A model generated the notes under the pieces. That model was given only the letters and a program-made list of their open reading frames with translations, was not told the origin of the DNA and did not search any database. Of a stretch of 64,000 nucleotides of DNA, positions 38,245 to 47,870 are shown in pieces. The DNA lies in contig NZ_BROC01000007.1 in the NCBI RefSeq assembly GCF_024345205.1, positions 23,523 to 87,522 of the forward strand, given 5' to 3'. This DNA comes from Lapidilactobacillus luobeiensis (lineage in GTDB: Bacteria > Bacillota > Bacilli > Lactobacillales > Lactobacillaceae). Both the position numbers and the translations under genes were made by a program. Numbering within the stretch: the first letter of the stretch is position 1; each line of letters starts with the position of its first letter.

Positions 38245-39525
38245 TTAGCGGTGTTTACCAATATTTTTCTGATCACGGAAGCGCTTCTTCTTATGTGTCT
38301 TTTTTCGCAATTCTGGTGCTTTTTCCCGTGATTGGGGTGTGTCTGCCTTTGGCATAGACCAATTTTTTTCGCGATTTGGCCTAGTTTTAAGTGGTTTCTC
38401 TGTCTGCAGGTGTTTTTCGAGCAAATAGACCGTTTGGATCCGATAATGGGGCGCAACTAATTTTTGTAGATCACGACGATCATGATCATTGCCCAAGTTG
38501 ATCACTGTCCCTTGATGGGCCATTCGCCCAGTTCGGCCAGCGCGATGAATATAGCTAGTCAAGTCAGCAGGCATGTCATAATTGATCACGAAACTCAACC
38601 CAGCAAAATCTAACCCTCGCGCCGCTAACTCGGTGGTCACCAGATAGGTCAATTTTCCTTGACGAAATTGCTGCATGATCCGTTGCCGTTCTTGACTGGA
38701 CTCGCGACCAGTCAACATCCCGACTTTTAAATTGATGTACTTCAATGTTTTGAACAATGTTTGTGCTTGTCCTTGATGGCGCACGAAAACCAAGGCGTGA
38801 TCGCCAGAGATCGGCCCCCGCGCCAGCTGTTTCATCAATTCGGCCTTATGATGATTGCCCACGATCAAGAAATCATGGGCCGTCTGTTGCTGTTGTTGAT
38901 CGATTGCGCGTGTATCACAACGAACGAAATCATAGCCGAACCACTGAGCCAATTCCTTAAAGATCGGTTGTTCTGTCGCTGACATCAAGGCCAGTTGAAC
39001 ATCGGCCGGGAATTTACTGATCAATTCCCGCGTCGCGCCGATATGTTCTGGATCCAGTTGCAGATCCGCTTCATCGATCACCAAGGTAGTCAAGCGATCA
39101 GGCTTGATCTGACGCTGACCTAATAATTCGGTCAAACGACCCACTGTCGCTACGATAACCTCAGGATGTTCTTTTAATTGCGTCAATTGCCGTTTAAGGT
39201 TGGCTTTGCCAACAACGCCTTGGATCTTCAGATCGACCGCCGCTGCATAAGGTCGCAAAACTTCGCGGACCTGCATCACCAGTTCAGCGCTAGGTTCAAG
39301 GATCAATAACTGGGTACCTTGCCCAGGTTGTAGGGTTTCTAATAGTGGGAGTCCAAAGGCCAACGTCTTGCCCTTCCCAGTCGCGGCCAACCCCAGCACA
39401 GGTTCTCCCTGTTTAAGGGGCCAATAGACTGCTTTCTGGATCGGTGTTGGTTCAGTGAATCCTGCCGTCTGCCAAAGTCCCATAAAGGGCTGGATCGGCG
39501 CTTGATATTCAGATCTTGTTGTCAT
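38245..39525 (-). CDS. DEAD-box RNA helicase
   Basis: A 426-residue ATP-dependent RNA helicase that remodels RNA, probably in ribosome assembly or cold adaptation. Helicase motifs in order: EPTPIQKAV (Q), AATGKGKTLAF (I), VATVGRLTELL (Ib), VIDEADLQL (II), LMSATEQ (III), TELAARGLDFA (V) and HRAGRTGRMAHQG (VI). The C-terminal tail is basic (PRE-type RKKTHKKKRFRDQ). It resembles the CshB/YfmL group. Its ATG overlaps the stop of the oxidoreductase gene upstream. Confidence 0.92.
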   Translation of the reverse strand: MTTRSEYQAPIQPFMGLWQTAGFTEPTPIQKAVYWPLKQGEPVLGLAATGKGKTLAFGLPLLETLQPGQGTQLLILEPSAELVMQVREVLRPYAAAVDLKIQGVVGKANLKRQLTQLKEHPEVIVATVGRLTELLGQRQIKPDRLTTLVIDEADLQLDPEHIGATRELISKFPADVQLALMSATEQPIFKELAQWFGYDFVRCDTRAIDQQQQQTAHDFLIVGNHHKAELMKQLARGPISGDHALVFVRHQGQAQTLFKTLKYINLKVGMLTGRESSQERQRIMQQFRQGKLTYLVTTELAARGLDFAGLSFVINYDMPADLTSYIHRAGRTGRMAHQGTVINLGNDHDRRDLQKLVAPHYRIQTVYLLEKHLQTEKPLKTRPNREKNWSMPKADTPQSREKAPELRKKTHKKKRFRDQKNIGKHR

Positions 39526-40520
39526 TTTTTCTGATCACTTTCAAAAACGATTCCTGCGCTAGCTCGTAAGTCGACCAACAAGCGAGTGACCTGACCGGCT
39601 AGTTGCCAATAATGTTTAAACTTATCCTCTTCACGATTGGTGAACATCAAACTGATCGCGTTGACTTCTTCCACCAAAGCGTTCTCGGCTGTATGTTGAC
39701 TCAGATCCTGATAGACGGCCGGACTATCATATAAGCGCACTTGCGTTGGTTCGCCTAAGCTGTCCAACCAGAGGGTCTTGCGATGAGAATAGATCTCACT
39801 GGCCAAGAAGGATTGTTGATCCTTACCAAAAATCAAAGCCACATCGAATTTAGGATAATGTAAGCGCGCCAGCCCGTGGAGATCGATCCCATTTTCCGCC
39901 TTGGTCGCGTAATAAGCACTGGATTCAGGCACCCCGAACCAATCGACGGCCGCGTAAAGCAAATAAACGCCTAGGTCATAAAGCGCGCCACCTGCGAATT
40001 CTGGGGAAAAAATATTAGGTGTTTTCCCAGCTTGAAACGCATCAAAGCGACTTGAATATTTCATATAAGTCAAAGTCGCGCCTGTGATTTCAGTAAATTG
40101 ACTGACTTTTTCTTGGGCGACTAAGTAATTACTATCAAATAAATGCCGCGCCGCTTCGATCACATGCAACTCTGGGCGCTGTTGCAAAATCGCATCGATC
40201 GCCTCGTATTCTGCGGTGTTGGCGAAGGCTGGCTTCTCCACGATCACACTTTTGCCATGTAACAACGCGGCTTTGACGTGATCAAAGTGTAAACTATTTG
40301 GCGATGCCACGTACACGACTTCCAGATCTGGCGCGCTCAAAAACGTCTCCAGATCATCATAGGCCGCGGCCTCTGGTAGAAATAGTTCATCGATCAGGTC
40401 CTGCGCCTTTGCTTTCGACCGCGAATATAAATGACTGACTTTAAAGGCGCGACTGGCGATACACGCCTCTAGAAAAGTTTTTGTGATCGAACTCGTTCCG
40501 ATCGTTCCTACATTTGTCAT
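39522..40520 (-). CDS. Gfo/Idh/MocA family oxidoreductase
   Basis: A 332-residue NAD(P)-dependent dehydrogenase. The Rossmann N-terminus VGTIGTSSITKTFLEACI, the VYVASPNSLHFDHVKAALLHGKSVIVEKPAF signature with the catalytic Lys of EKP, and the ALYDLGVYLLYAAVDWFG block are clear. The substrate is probably a sugar or polyol derivative but cannot be read from sequence. It shares an operon with the DEAD-box helicase gene, overlapping by 4 bp. Confidence 0.88.
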   Translation of the reverse strand: MTNVGTIGTSSITKTFLEACIASRAFKVSHLYSRSKAKAQDLIDELFLPEAAAYDDLETFLSAPDLEVVYVASPNSLHFDHVKAALLHGKSVIVEKPAFANTAEYEAIDAILQQRPELHVIEAARHLFDSNYLVAQEKVSQFTEITGATLTYMKYSSRFDAFQAGKTPNIFSPEFAGGALYDLGVYLLYAAVDWFGVPESSAYYATKAENGIDLHGLARLHYPKFDVALIFGKDQQSFLASEIYSHRKTLWLDSLGEPTQVRLYDSPAVYQDLSQHTAENALVEEVNAISLMFTNREEDKFKHYWQLAGQVTRLLVDLRASAGIVFESDQKK

Positions 40521-40655
40521 GGGAAATGGACTCCTTTATTTTCTTTTGTCTCGTTAATCTTATTGTAACAAAAATGCCATCGATAAATCAGTGTTTTTCG
40601 TACCAATTTAGAATAACTGATGATATGATGAATGTATGAAGCAAAGGAGATAAAA

Positions 40656-41279
40656 ATGCGAATTTCGGATATCTACGCTGCCGGGATCCATGGCATCAAC
40701 CAAGTCAGTCGTTTTCTGACTCAGACGCGGCATCGCAAACAGCAGCAAAAGCGCGAGCCTGATCTCTCACTGCGCTATGGCGGTGACTGGTCGTTCATTG
40801 ATCCCAAAACAAATCAAAAACACGACATGGCGATCGGCCGTGACTTTACGATCAAAATCGATCACAAAGCCCTCCCTGGTCGCATCATCGGTTTGGACGC
40901 GGAGCAACTGGTATTTCTCGACCATTATGGTTTTCAACTGAAAGTTTTCGCCAATCATTTAGGCCCGGTTGAGATCTATGATGAATCCAGTAACCAGACC
41001 TATCCCGTGATCAACAACCGTGATGTCCCACGCCGCCACCCTACCGAATCAACTGACCAGCCGCCTGTTTCGGACGAACCCGATCACGAAGACGACTTGA
41101 TTTTGGCGATGGATGATTTAGTCGATCTGGATGATCCTGACACACAAGCTAACAATAAAGACAGCTCTACTATCGGTGAAGAATCAAATGTAGCCGCTGA
41201 TGAAGGGAAAACGGAATTGACTTCTATTGATCAGCACGAAACTTCAGAAGTCTCAAATCCCCAACTCAAAAACCAATAA
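40656..41279 (+). CDS. Uncharacterised protein, DUF4828-like N-terminal domain with acidic tail
   Basis: A 207-residue cytosolic protein. The N-terminal 120 residues have beta-rich sequence (GGDWSFIDPKTNQKHDMAIG, ALPGRIIGLDAEQLVFLDHYG), resembling the lactobacillal DUF4828 domain as I remember it. The rest is low-complexity and strongly acidic (DHEDDLILAMDDLVDLDD). AAAGGAGA lies 5 nt before ATG 40656; the in-frame upstream ATG lacks a ribosome site. Function is unknown. Confidence 0.7.
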   Translation: MRISDIYAAGIHGINQVSRFLTQTRHRKQQQKREPDLSLRYGGDWSFIDPKTNQKHDMAIGRDFTIKIDHKALPGRIIGLDAEQLVFLDHYGFQLKVFANHLGPVEIYDESSNQTYPVINNRDVPRRHPTESTDQPPVSDEPDHEDDLILAMDDLVDLDDPDTQANNKDSSTIGEESNVAADEGKTELTSIDQHETSEVSNPQLKNQ

Positions 41280-41287
41280 TTTTCAAT

Positions 41288-41330
41288 CAAAAAAGACTTG
41301 CGGCTTTTCATTCGCAGCAGGTCTTTTTTT
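41288..41330 (+). terminator. Terminator of the acidic-tail gene
   Basis: AAAAAAGACTTGC pairs with GCAGGTCTTTTTTT. Confidence 0.85.
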
Positions 41331-41439
41331 GCATGATACTATCATGACTTCAGATCATTAACCATTAATCAAGGCAAATAGTTATACCATTTAAACTTTA
41401 GTGAGCGTTCACATAGAAAATCACGGTCTACATAATATG

Positions 41440-42765
41440 TCACTGATCAGCCCGCCGTTGATGCCAATAAAAGACGGGCACGCCCAGCGCTGTCATGCCG
41501 AGACCGATAGCCGCCAGGATCGGTTGCGTGATCAAGGTGGACAACACGATGAAACTCCCGCCCAAAATCGCGACGATCGGGACCCAAGGATAACCGTTGA
41601 CTTGATATGGTCGCGCTAAATCTGGTTTTTTGCGCCGTAAAATAAAAACCGCCGCGAAGATCATTGTATTAAAGATCCACATGACAAAAACCAACATATC
41701 GGTGAGGAAGTTGAAGTTGCCTAATAGCAACATCACCAAGGCCACCGCAACTTGGAACAACGCTCCCCATAACGGCACTTTGGTTCCGGTCAAGCGGCGA
41801 AAACCACGGGCAAAGGGAATCGTATCATTGACGCCCATCGCATAGGCGACCCGCATGCCGGTCATCGTATAGCCATTGATCGCGCCATAAACTGACACTA
41901 AGATCCCCACGGTGACCAACCGCCCGCCTAAGTTGCCAAAGATGATCTGGGCGCTACTGGCCGCCGCCATAGGATCACTAGCCAATTGAGCCACGGGTAA
42001 ACTTTTCAAAAAAGCCCAATTGATCAAAGCGTAGATCAAGGTAGTCAGGCCCAAGCCCAAAACGATCGCAATGGGCAAATGGCGCCGAGGATCTTTCATT
42101 TCTTCAGCCATATTTCCGACACTGATCCAACCATCATAGGCGAACATCGTCGCTAACAAACCACCGTTCAGAGCGGCGAACCAGCTAATGTTCTTGCCTG
42201 GCGCCACTGGCCACAAAGGCACGACCTGTCCCTGAGGCTGAAGCAGCCCAAAAATAATGATCAAAATGATCGGGATCATCTTAATGAATAAGGTCAAATT
42301 CTGAATCGCGCTACCCAAACGCGCGCCTAACAGATTCAAGCCTGTGATCGACAGCGCTACGAACGCCGCTACGGGGACGATCAATGTTGTCTGCCAGCCT
42401 GCCAAACTAACCAATTGGGTCGCAAAAATAATACTTAAGGCGGCGATATTGGCGGGATAATAAATCAAGATCTGGGCCCAGCCCAGTAAAAATGAAGGTA
42501 GCTTCCCATAGGCGGCTTCAATATAATTGACCGCGCCACCTGCCTTGGGGATCGAGGTCGAGATCTCCGCCACACATAACCCGCCGGCGATCGTCAGTAA
42601 ACCCGCTAAGATCCACGTGACCAGCAACAAACTCCCGGACCCAGTATCCTTGGCCAAACTCGATACTTTAAAGAAGACACCACCGCCGATCACCGTGCCC
42701 ATCACCGTTGTTAAAGCGGAAGTCAATCCCATCTCTCGTTGCAGCGTTGCTTTTTTCTGTGCCAT
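41440..42765 (-). CDS. APC family amino-acid permease
   Basis: A 441-residue transporter with about 12 transmembrane helices. The APC signature GLTSALTTVMGTVIGGGVFFKVSSLA at helix 1, GGAVNYIEAAYG, and AYDGWISVGNMAEEMKDPRRHLP at helix 6 are intact. It is most like the SteT/LAT-type serine/threonine exchangers of Bacillus, but the substrate is inferred. It appears monocistronic. Confidence 0.9.
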   Translation of the reverse strand: MAQKKATLQREMGLTSALTTVMGTVIGGGVFFKVSSLAKDTGSGSLLLVTWILAGLLTIAGGLCVAEISTSIPKAGGAVNYIEAAYGKLPSFLLGWAQILIYYPANIAALSIIFATQLVSLAGWQTTLIVPVAAFVALSITGLNLLGARLGSAIQNLTLFIKMIPIILIIIFGLLQPQGQVVPLWPVAPGKNISWFAALNGGLLATMFAYDGWISVGNMAEEMKDPRRHLPIAIVLGLGLTTLIYALINWAFLKSLPVAQLASDPMAAASSAQIIFGNLGGRLVTVGILVSVYGAINGYTMTGMRVAYAMGVNDTIPFARGFRRLTGTKVPLWGALFQVAVALVMLLLGNFNFLTDMLVFVMWIFNTMIFAAVFILRRKKPDLARPYQVNGYPWVPIVAILGGSFIVLSTLITQPILAAIGLGMTALGVPVFYWHQRRADQ

Positions 42766-43150
42766 AATGCCGTGCCTTTCCTTAAAAATCCATTTTATTA
42801 TTTTACAGGATTTTGCCGACGAACGCTATCCTCAAGAAAATATCGCTAAGCTTTTTTAAAGGTTGTCCGCTTTGTCGGTTTCTATGGTAATGCAACGGCG
42901 TTCTAGTCAAAGGGAGCGCACTGTTGCGCTGATCCATAAAGGGTTGTGCGTTAGGCACCTGGGTAAATGTCGTCAGCATAACGGCGTTGTAGCGGCGTTG
43001 TGTCACGCTTACCTATTCAATTTTACGCGAAGCTGACCATGCTATTGCGCAATGCCAGCTGCTATTGCCAAGGTGAAAGCGCTGACCATTCTTTTTTATA
43101 AAAAAGAATGGTAGAATAGTAATATCATAACCACGAAAGGGATGACCAAA
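42766..43150. other. Intergenic region with a perfect palindrome
   Basis: No gene is supported here. CCATTCTTTTTT and AAAAAAGAATGG (43086-43111) form a perfect 26-bp palindrome about 40 bp before the small SPFH-linked gene. It may be an operator or a hairpin. Confidence 0.55.
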
Positions 43151-43345
43151 ATGCTCGATGATCGTTTACTGGGCCGGACATTTATCAATCCGTCCAGCAT
43201 TGCGACGGGCGTCGTTGAACTTTTTGGTGTCTACTATCACTACCAGATCGAGGGAGATGCCGGCGCGGGCGATTTATTAGAGATCATTCGGATCACACCG
43301 CTGGCCCTGATCGTTCGGGTGGCTGATCGTCGGTTAGACTATTAA
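43151..43345 (+). CDS. Small protein upstream of the SPFH gene
   Basis: A 64-residue protein (LDDRLLGRTFINPSSIATGV ... RITPLALIVRVADRR) with a mostly beta pattern. AAAGG lies about 10 nt before ATG 43151; the ATG three codons upstream is too near that site. It is 12 bp from the SPFH gene and probably cotranscribed. I recognise no family. Confidence 0.6.
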   Translation: MLDDRLLGRTFINPSSIATGVVELFGVYYHYQIEGDAGAGDLLEIIRITPLALIVRVADRRLDY

Positions 43346-43357
43346 GGGGGCTTTAGA

Positions 43358-44290
43358 ATGTCTACTCAAATCATTACGATCATTATTATCGTGCTGGCAC
43401 TAGCTTTATTGTTATGGATCTTCTTCTCATCGATCGCCATTATCCATACGGGCGAGGTCGGCATCGTTGAGCGTTTAGGGGTCTATGTCCGAACATTGCA
43501 ACCAGGGTTCCACATGGTCATGCCAATCATTTATCGCATCACCGAAGTGGTCAATATGAAACAGATCCCCATGCGGGTCGCCGAGCAAGAAGTGATCACC
43601 AAGGATAACGTTGTGGTCAAGATCTCAGAAACCTTGAAATATCACATCACTGATGTTAACGCCTATGTTTATAAAAACAAGGACTCTGTCACCAGTATGG
43701 TCCAAGATACTCGGGCTGCGTTGCGGGGCATCATTGGGAATATGGATCTGAACGATGTGCTGAATGGTACCGAAGCAATCAACCGCTCACTTTTTGAACA
43801 ATTGAGTGAAGTCACTGCTGGTTATGGTTTGAACGTTGACCGGGCCAACATCGACTCCGTTGAAGTCGATCAAGAGATCCAAGAATCCATGAACAAATTA
43901 CTGCGGGCTTCCCGGGAAAAAGAAGCCAACATCATGCAAGCGGATGGTTTGAAACAGGCTGCCATCGCTAAAGCGGAAGGTGGCAAACAATCCGCGATCC
44001 TAGAGGCTGAAGGTAACAAGCAGACCCAGATCTTGGAAGCCGAAGGACGCGCGCAAAGTCAACGGTTGCTGTATGAATCGATCCGTGATCAGATCAACTC
44101 TGTCAATGAGGCCTTGACTAAAGACTCCAACGCCTATCTGCAATACAAGAACTTAGAGGCCATGGAGAAATTGGCTGAAGGTCAGAACAATACGATCGTC
44201 ATGCCATCGGCTAGTCTGGATCGTCTAGGCGATATTCCTGCAGCGAAGAAATTGTGGGATAGCACTGGCGATGCGCCGAAAAAAATCTAA
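43358..44290 (+). CDS. SPFH / band 7 (stomatin-like) membrane protein
   Basis: A 310-residue scaffold protein. One N-terminal transmembrane helix (TIIIIVLALALLLWIFFSS) is followed by a band 7 domain (GEVGIVERLGVYVRTLQPGFHMVMP ... VEVDQEIQESMNKLLRASREK) and a coiled-coil with repeated AEG motifs (KAEGGKQSAILEAEGNKQTQ). It resembles QmcA/slipin proteins that organise membrane microdomains and proteases. AGGGGGC precedes the ATG. A terminator follows. Confidence 0.9.
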   Translation: MSTQIITIIIIVLALALLLWIFFSSIAIIHTGEVGIVERLGVYVRTLQPGFHMVMPIIYRITEVVNMKQIPMRVAEQEVITKDNVVVKISETLKYHITDVNAYVYKNKDSVTSMVQDTRAALRGIIGNMDLNDVLNGTEAINRSLFEQLSEVTAGYGLNVDRANIDSVEVDQEIQESMNKLLRASREKEANIMQADGLKQAAIAKAEGGKQSAILEAEGNKQTQILEAEGRAQSQRLLYESIRDQINSVNEALTKDSNAYLQYKNLEAMEKLAEGQNNTIVMPSASLDRLGDIPAAKKLWDSTGDAPKKI

Positions 44291-44302
44291 TTTGAATTTA
44301 CG

Positions 44303-44337
44303 AGGTCATGACTTTTGCCGAGTCATGGCCTTTTTTT
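44303..44337 (+). terminator. Terminator of the SPFH gene
   Basis: GGTCATGACT pairs with AGTCATGGCC and is followed by TTTTTTT. Confidence 0.85.
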
Positions 44338-44559
44338 AATATCCGGCGTCGCAAACAATTTCATTTCTGCGACACGTTTGGTAACTGATGCGTTTGCTTA
44401 GGCCGAAAAATACGACTGTGGTCCCGCTGCAAAAAGATTACACAAGCACACATGAGTCAAAACAATCGCCTTAGCCACCCACCCATGCTAAAGTGACGAT
44501 AATCATGTACGTTAGAAACGTTTGAGCAACATCGCGGTCGCTACCGGGGGGAAGTCGTG

Positions 44560-44730
44560 ATGGCAACAAACCTAAGAAAAGCAACGCACGAACAAGCTAT
44601 TCCAGTCAGGGCCAACAGAAGCTCACAATTATTACCAGCTCACGGTCTAGACCAAAAAATGATCGCAGTAACAACTGGTCCGCGCTGGTCACCGGTCAGC
44701 AGTCCAATTACGCCGTGGGGGCAGCGCTGA
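44560..44730 (+). CDS. Possible short leader ORF coupled to the membrane glycosyltransferase-like gene
   Basis: A 56-codon frame opens at ATG 44560 after GGGGGGAAG and stops at TGA 44728-44730, overlapping the next ATG (TGATG). The translation (starting ATNLRKATHEQAIPVR) has no recognisable domain, and codon use is ordinary. The coupling geometry is the only argument for it being real. Confidence 0.3.
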   Translation: MATNLRKATHEQAIPVRANRSSQLLPAHGLDQKMIAVTTGPRWSPVSSPITPWGQR

Positions 44731-46742
44731 TGAATAGCCCGACGAGCAACCAACATTTTTGGCCACGCTGTCTGGCAGTAGCATTATTGATCGGCGCTTA
44801 TAGCAATATCGCCGATCCACAAACGCCAGGGCTTTTTGTGGTGGTCTTGATCGTTAGTGGCGCGCTACTGCTAGTGGGACATTTGCTACGGGAGCCGCTC
44901 CAACACCTTGATCACCGCCAATGTCAACGATACTTGTGCATTGGGCTCGGTCTGATGGTTCTTTGCCAGATCCTGATTCTCTGGCGCCTTCCTGTCACGG
45001 TTTATCACGACCCTTATCGCGTCCTCGCGCAAGCCGATCAATTGAGCCACGGTGATCATACTTGGCAAACGACTTATTTCTGGCGTTATCCCAATAATGT
45101 GGCGCTGGCCTATTTATTGTCACTTTGGCTGCGTTTGACCAATCTTTTAGGCTGGTCAACTAATTTTGCCGTGGCCTTACTGGATCTGATCCTTCTGGAT
45201 AGCTTTATTGGGCTGTGCCTACGAACGATTCGGCAACACACTTCGAGTAAGTCCGCCTTGCTCGGGAGCGTTGCTTTTTTTGTACTGACCCCTTTTGCCT
45301 ATACCTATTTCTTGCAAGTTTTTTATTCCGACCTAAGCGCGCTCTTGATCTTATTGTTGCTCATCAGACAACTGCTGAACTGGCCCAGCCAACGCCATCA
45401 TTGGTGGCGAGGTTGCCAGTTGATCCTCCTCGTCATCTTAGGCCAACTGCTTAAACCTAATATGATCGTCTTACTACCTACTTTGGTGATCGTTTTCTGG
45501 TTAGCCCGCCACCGCAGTCACCAACAGAAAAAAACACTGATCCAGCTCAGCCTTGTGATCGGACTGGGCTTCTTACTAAGTCCCTTAGCGACGCAAATCT
45601 GCTATCGCGCAAGTCACTACACCCCAGAGACTCGTTATCAATTGCCGGTGAGTTCATGGATCGCCATGGGCCTTGATCAGCAGACCCAAGGGACTTACAG
45701 TGATACCGTGATCGCCAACGAATTGAAACTTTCTAGTAAAACGGCCAAAAGCCAAGCTGACCTGACCTTGATCAAACGCCAAATCAAAAAAATGGGGCCA
45801 CTGGGTTTGTTGCGCCAGTGGTGGTACAAACTGGTGATCTTGCTAAATGTCAATGACATCGAGGGTTGGTACAATGGCGGTCTTCGCGCCGCGCCCGCCT
45901 TTTATCTGCGCCATGGTCAATTTTTAAGTTTATTGGTTTCAGTCAGTTATCAAATCGCCGCTACTTGCCTTTTCTTGAGCATCGCCAGCAAGCTTTGGTT
46001 CTGGCGGCCACGCGCCACTTGTTATCCAGACCTGATCCGACTACTGACCGTGGTCTTGGCCTTAGGGTATCTCGCCTTTCACACCTTGATCTGGGAAACG
46101 GAGCCGCGCTATGGTCAGATCATCTTGCCTCTGTTACTATGGCAAGCAACCACACTGCCAGTGCCACGATCATCAAAATATCAGGCCCAGCGCTGTCCCT
46201 ATGTCATGGGCCGCACGGAACGACAACAACTGGTCAGTCCGGTGCCTAGAAAGATCCGCTGGCAGTCATTATGCTGGACCGTCGTGGCTATTTTTACTTT
46301 ATTGAGCGGTGTTGCCTACCTTAGTCGCCGTTATCCCAGCGCGCAGATCATCGCCGCGCAACGAAGTCAACTTTCTACTCAGTATCACGCCCGACCACAA
46401 CAGCTCGCTCCCGGAGAAGTCTTGACCCAGCGAGTCGACCTCCACGGCACCGCCAATTATCTGGCCTTGGAGAACCCAGCCATCACCGCGGCAGTCAGCC
46501 TCGTGGACCTGCGCACTAAAAAAGTCCACCCGCTATACTTTCAAGATGGTGGCTATGCCCTCCGGCAGGAGCTGCCTGCAGGTCGCTACCAACTCCAGGT
46601 CGTCAATCAAACGACACGATTTCAAGAAGTCAGTCTGGTCAGTACGATCGGCTACCGCCTAGCGCCCTATCCCTTGATCAAAAACGGACAGGCGCTACCC
46701 ACAACCTCATTCATTTTCAAATTCATTGACCAGCCACGGTAA
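44730..46742 (+). CDS. Polytopic membrane protein, glycosyltransferase-like (PMT-type)
   Basis: A 670-residue protein with about ten N-terminal transmembrane helices and a C-terminal extracytoplasmic beta-rich domain (after about residue 510; PAITAAVSLVDLRTKKVHPL). The segment YHDPYRVLAQADQLSHGDHTW followed by TYFWRYPNNVALAYLLSLW resembles the first loop of dolichol-phosphate mannosyltransferase-like GT-C proteins, where the Asp acts in catalysis. It is probably a lipid-linked sugar transferase. ATG 44730 is preceded by GGGGGC; a GTG five codons upstream is possible. Confidence 0.7.
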   Translation: MNSPTSNQHFWPRCLAVALLIGAYSNIADPQTPGLFVVVLIVSGALLLVGHLLREPLQHLDHRQCQRYLCIGLGLMVLCQILILWRLPVTVYHDPYRVLAQADQLSHGDHTWQTTYFWRYPNNVALAYLLSLWLRLTNLLGWSTNFAVALLDLILLDSFIGLCLRTIRQHTSSKSALLGSVAFFVLTPFAYTYFLQVFYSDLSALLILLLLIRQLLNWPSQRHHWWRGCQLILLVILGQLLKPNMIVLLPTLVIVFWLARHRSHQQKKTLIQLSLVIGLGFLLSPLATQICYRASHYTPETRYQLPVSSWIAMGLDQQTQGTYSDTVIANELKLSSKTAKSQADLTLIKRQIKKMGPLGLLRQWWYKLVILLNVNDIEGWYNGGLRAAPAFYLRHGQFLSLLVSVSYQIAATCLFLSIASKLWFWRPRATCYPDLIRLLTVVLALGYLAFHTLIWETEPRYGQIILPLLLWQATTLPVPRSSKYQAQRCPYVMGRTERQQLVSPVPRKIRWQSLCWTVVAIFTLLSGVAYLSRRYPSAQIIAAQRSQLSTQYHARPQQLAPGEVLTQRVDLHGTANYLALENPAITAAVSLVDLRTKKVHPLYFQDGGYALRQELPAGRYQLQVVNQTTRFQEVSLVSTIGYRLAPYPLIKNGQALPTTSFIFKFIDQPR

Positions 46743-47093
46743 AGCTGAACATTTCCCCCAGCCACGAGGATAAAATGAGGCGCACTCGTTGTGTTTTTGC
46801 GTGGAGATTTTACGTACATCTAGCGATTTCGCTGGATCGATGCCATCAGACCAGTGAATTGCGTTCTGTGGCAGATCGCTACCGCGCTGACAAAATCACT
46901 GTCAAATAGTGACCGATTTTTACTCCTCATCAAGGCAAATCTTTCAATTTGTTTAAAAATTCCGTTAAAGCGGTTACCCATCTGTTGTTTTGCTGAAAAA
47001 GTGCTAAAGTTTGGTTTATTGAACCATACTAACACTGACCTCAACCACCATCAGCTATTTCATGGCGTTACACTACTAAAGGAGTTCCTACCC
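46743..47093. other. Intergenic stretch upstream of dedA
   Basis: No convincing gene. An open frame runs into dedA from upstream, but its translation is Cys- and Leu-rich, unlike DedA N-termini. The ribosome site for dedA lies at its 3' end. Confidence 0.55.
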
Positions 47094-47735
47094 ATGCTTG
47101 CGTCAATCATGCCCGATCTGAACCAGCTTTTGCCTCAACTGATCGGCCAATATGGTAATTTGATCTATTTAGGCCTTTTCATCGTGATCTTTATTGAAAC
47201 CGGCGTAGTCGTGCTACCATTCTTGCCTGGCGATTCTCTCTTGTTCCTCTGCGGATCACTGGCAGCCCTAGATGGTCGGCCGCTGAACATCACCCTGCTG
47301 CTGGTCCTACTCAGCATCGCCGCCGTGATCGGCGACTCGCTCAATTTTGAGATCGGCAAACATTTGGGTAATCATCTGACTCACTCGGAAAAAATGCAAC
47401 GCTGGATCAAACCAGAATACTTGGCTCGCTCCCAAGGTTTCTTCGAAAAACACGGCAAGGCGGCGATTTTTCTCGGACGTTTCATGCCGATCATTCGCAC
47501 CTTCATTCCCTTCACCGCTGGCATCAGCCAAATGCACTATCGCTCGTTCATCACCTACAATATTCTGGGCGGCATCAGTTGGGTCTTGCTGGCTGTGGGT
47601 TCTGGCTATCTTTTCGGCAACATTGCCTTTGTCAAAAACCACTTTGAACTGATCATGGTCGCGATCATTCTGATTTCACTTTTACCAGCGATGATCATGG
47701 CCTTAAAGAAGAAAAACGCGCCTGAAGAAGACTGA
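47094..47735 (+). CDS. DedA family membrane protein
   Basis: A 213-residue protein of the DedA/VTT family, recently linked to undecaprenyl-phosphate or phospholipid flipping. Family marks are FIETGVVVLPFLPGDSLLFL, IGDSLNFEIGK, FFEKHGKAAIFLGRFMPIIR and FIPFTAGISQMHYRSFITYN. GGAG lies 9 nt upstream of ATG 47094. The longer open frame upstream is rejected for lack of DedA similarity. Confidence 0.9.
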   Translation: MLASIMPDLNQLLPQLIGQYGNLIYLGLFIVIFIETGVVVLPFLPGDSLLFLCGSLAALDGRPLNITLLLVLLSIAAVIGDSLNFEIGKHLGNHLTHSEKMQRWIKPEYLARSQGFFEKHGKAAIFLGRFMPIIRTFIPFTAGISQMHYRSFITYNILGGISWVLLAVGSGYLFGNIAFVKNHFELIMVAIILISLLPAMIMALKKKNAPEED

Positions 47736-47870
47736 ACAGCGCTTGTTAATGGCGTTCCTCGCTGGCTAAATAGTAACGATCTAAAAAGCGCCACTGTTTC
47801 GTACCTGCTCGCTCAACTCAGCATGTCTTGCTGAACCAACGACCAGATCACGAAAACAGTGACGCTGTTT

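Noticed and set aside
46854..47093. N-terminal extension of DedA
   Set aside because: The 80 upstream codons are Cys- and Leu-rich with no DedA similarity, and the ribosome site lies just before 47094.
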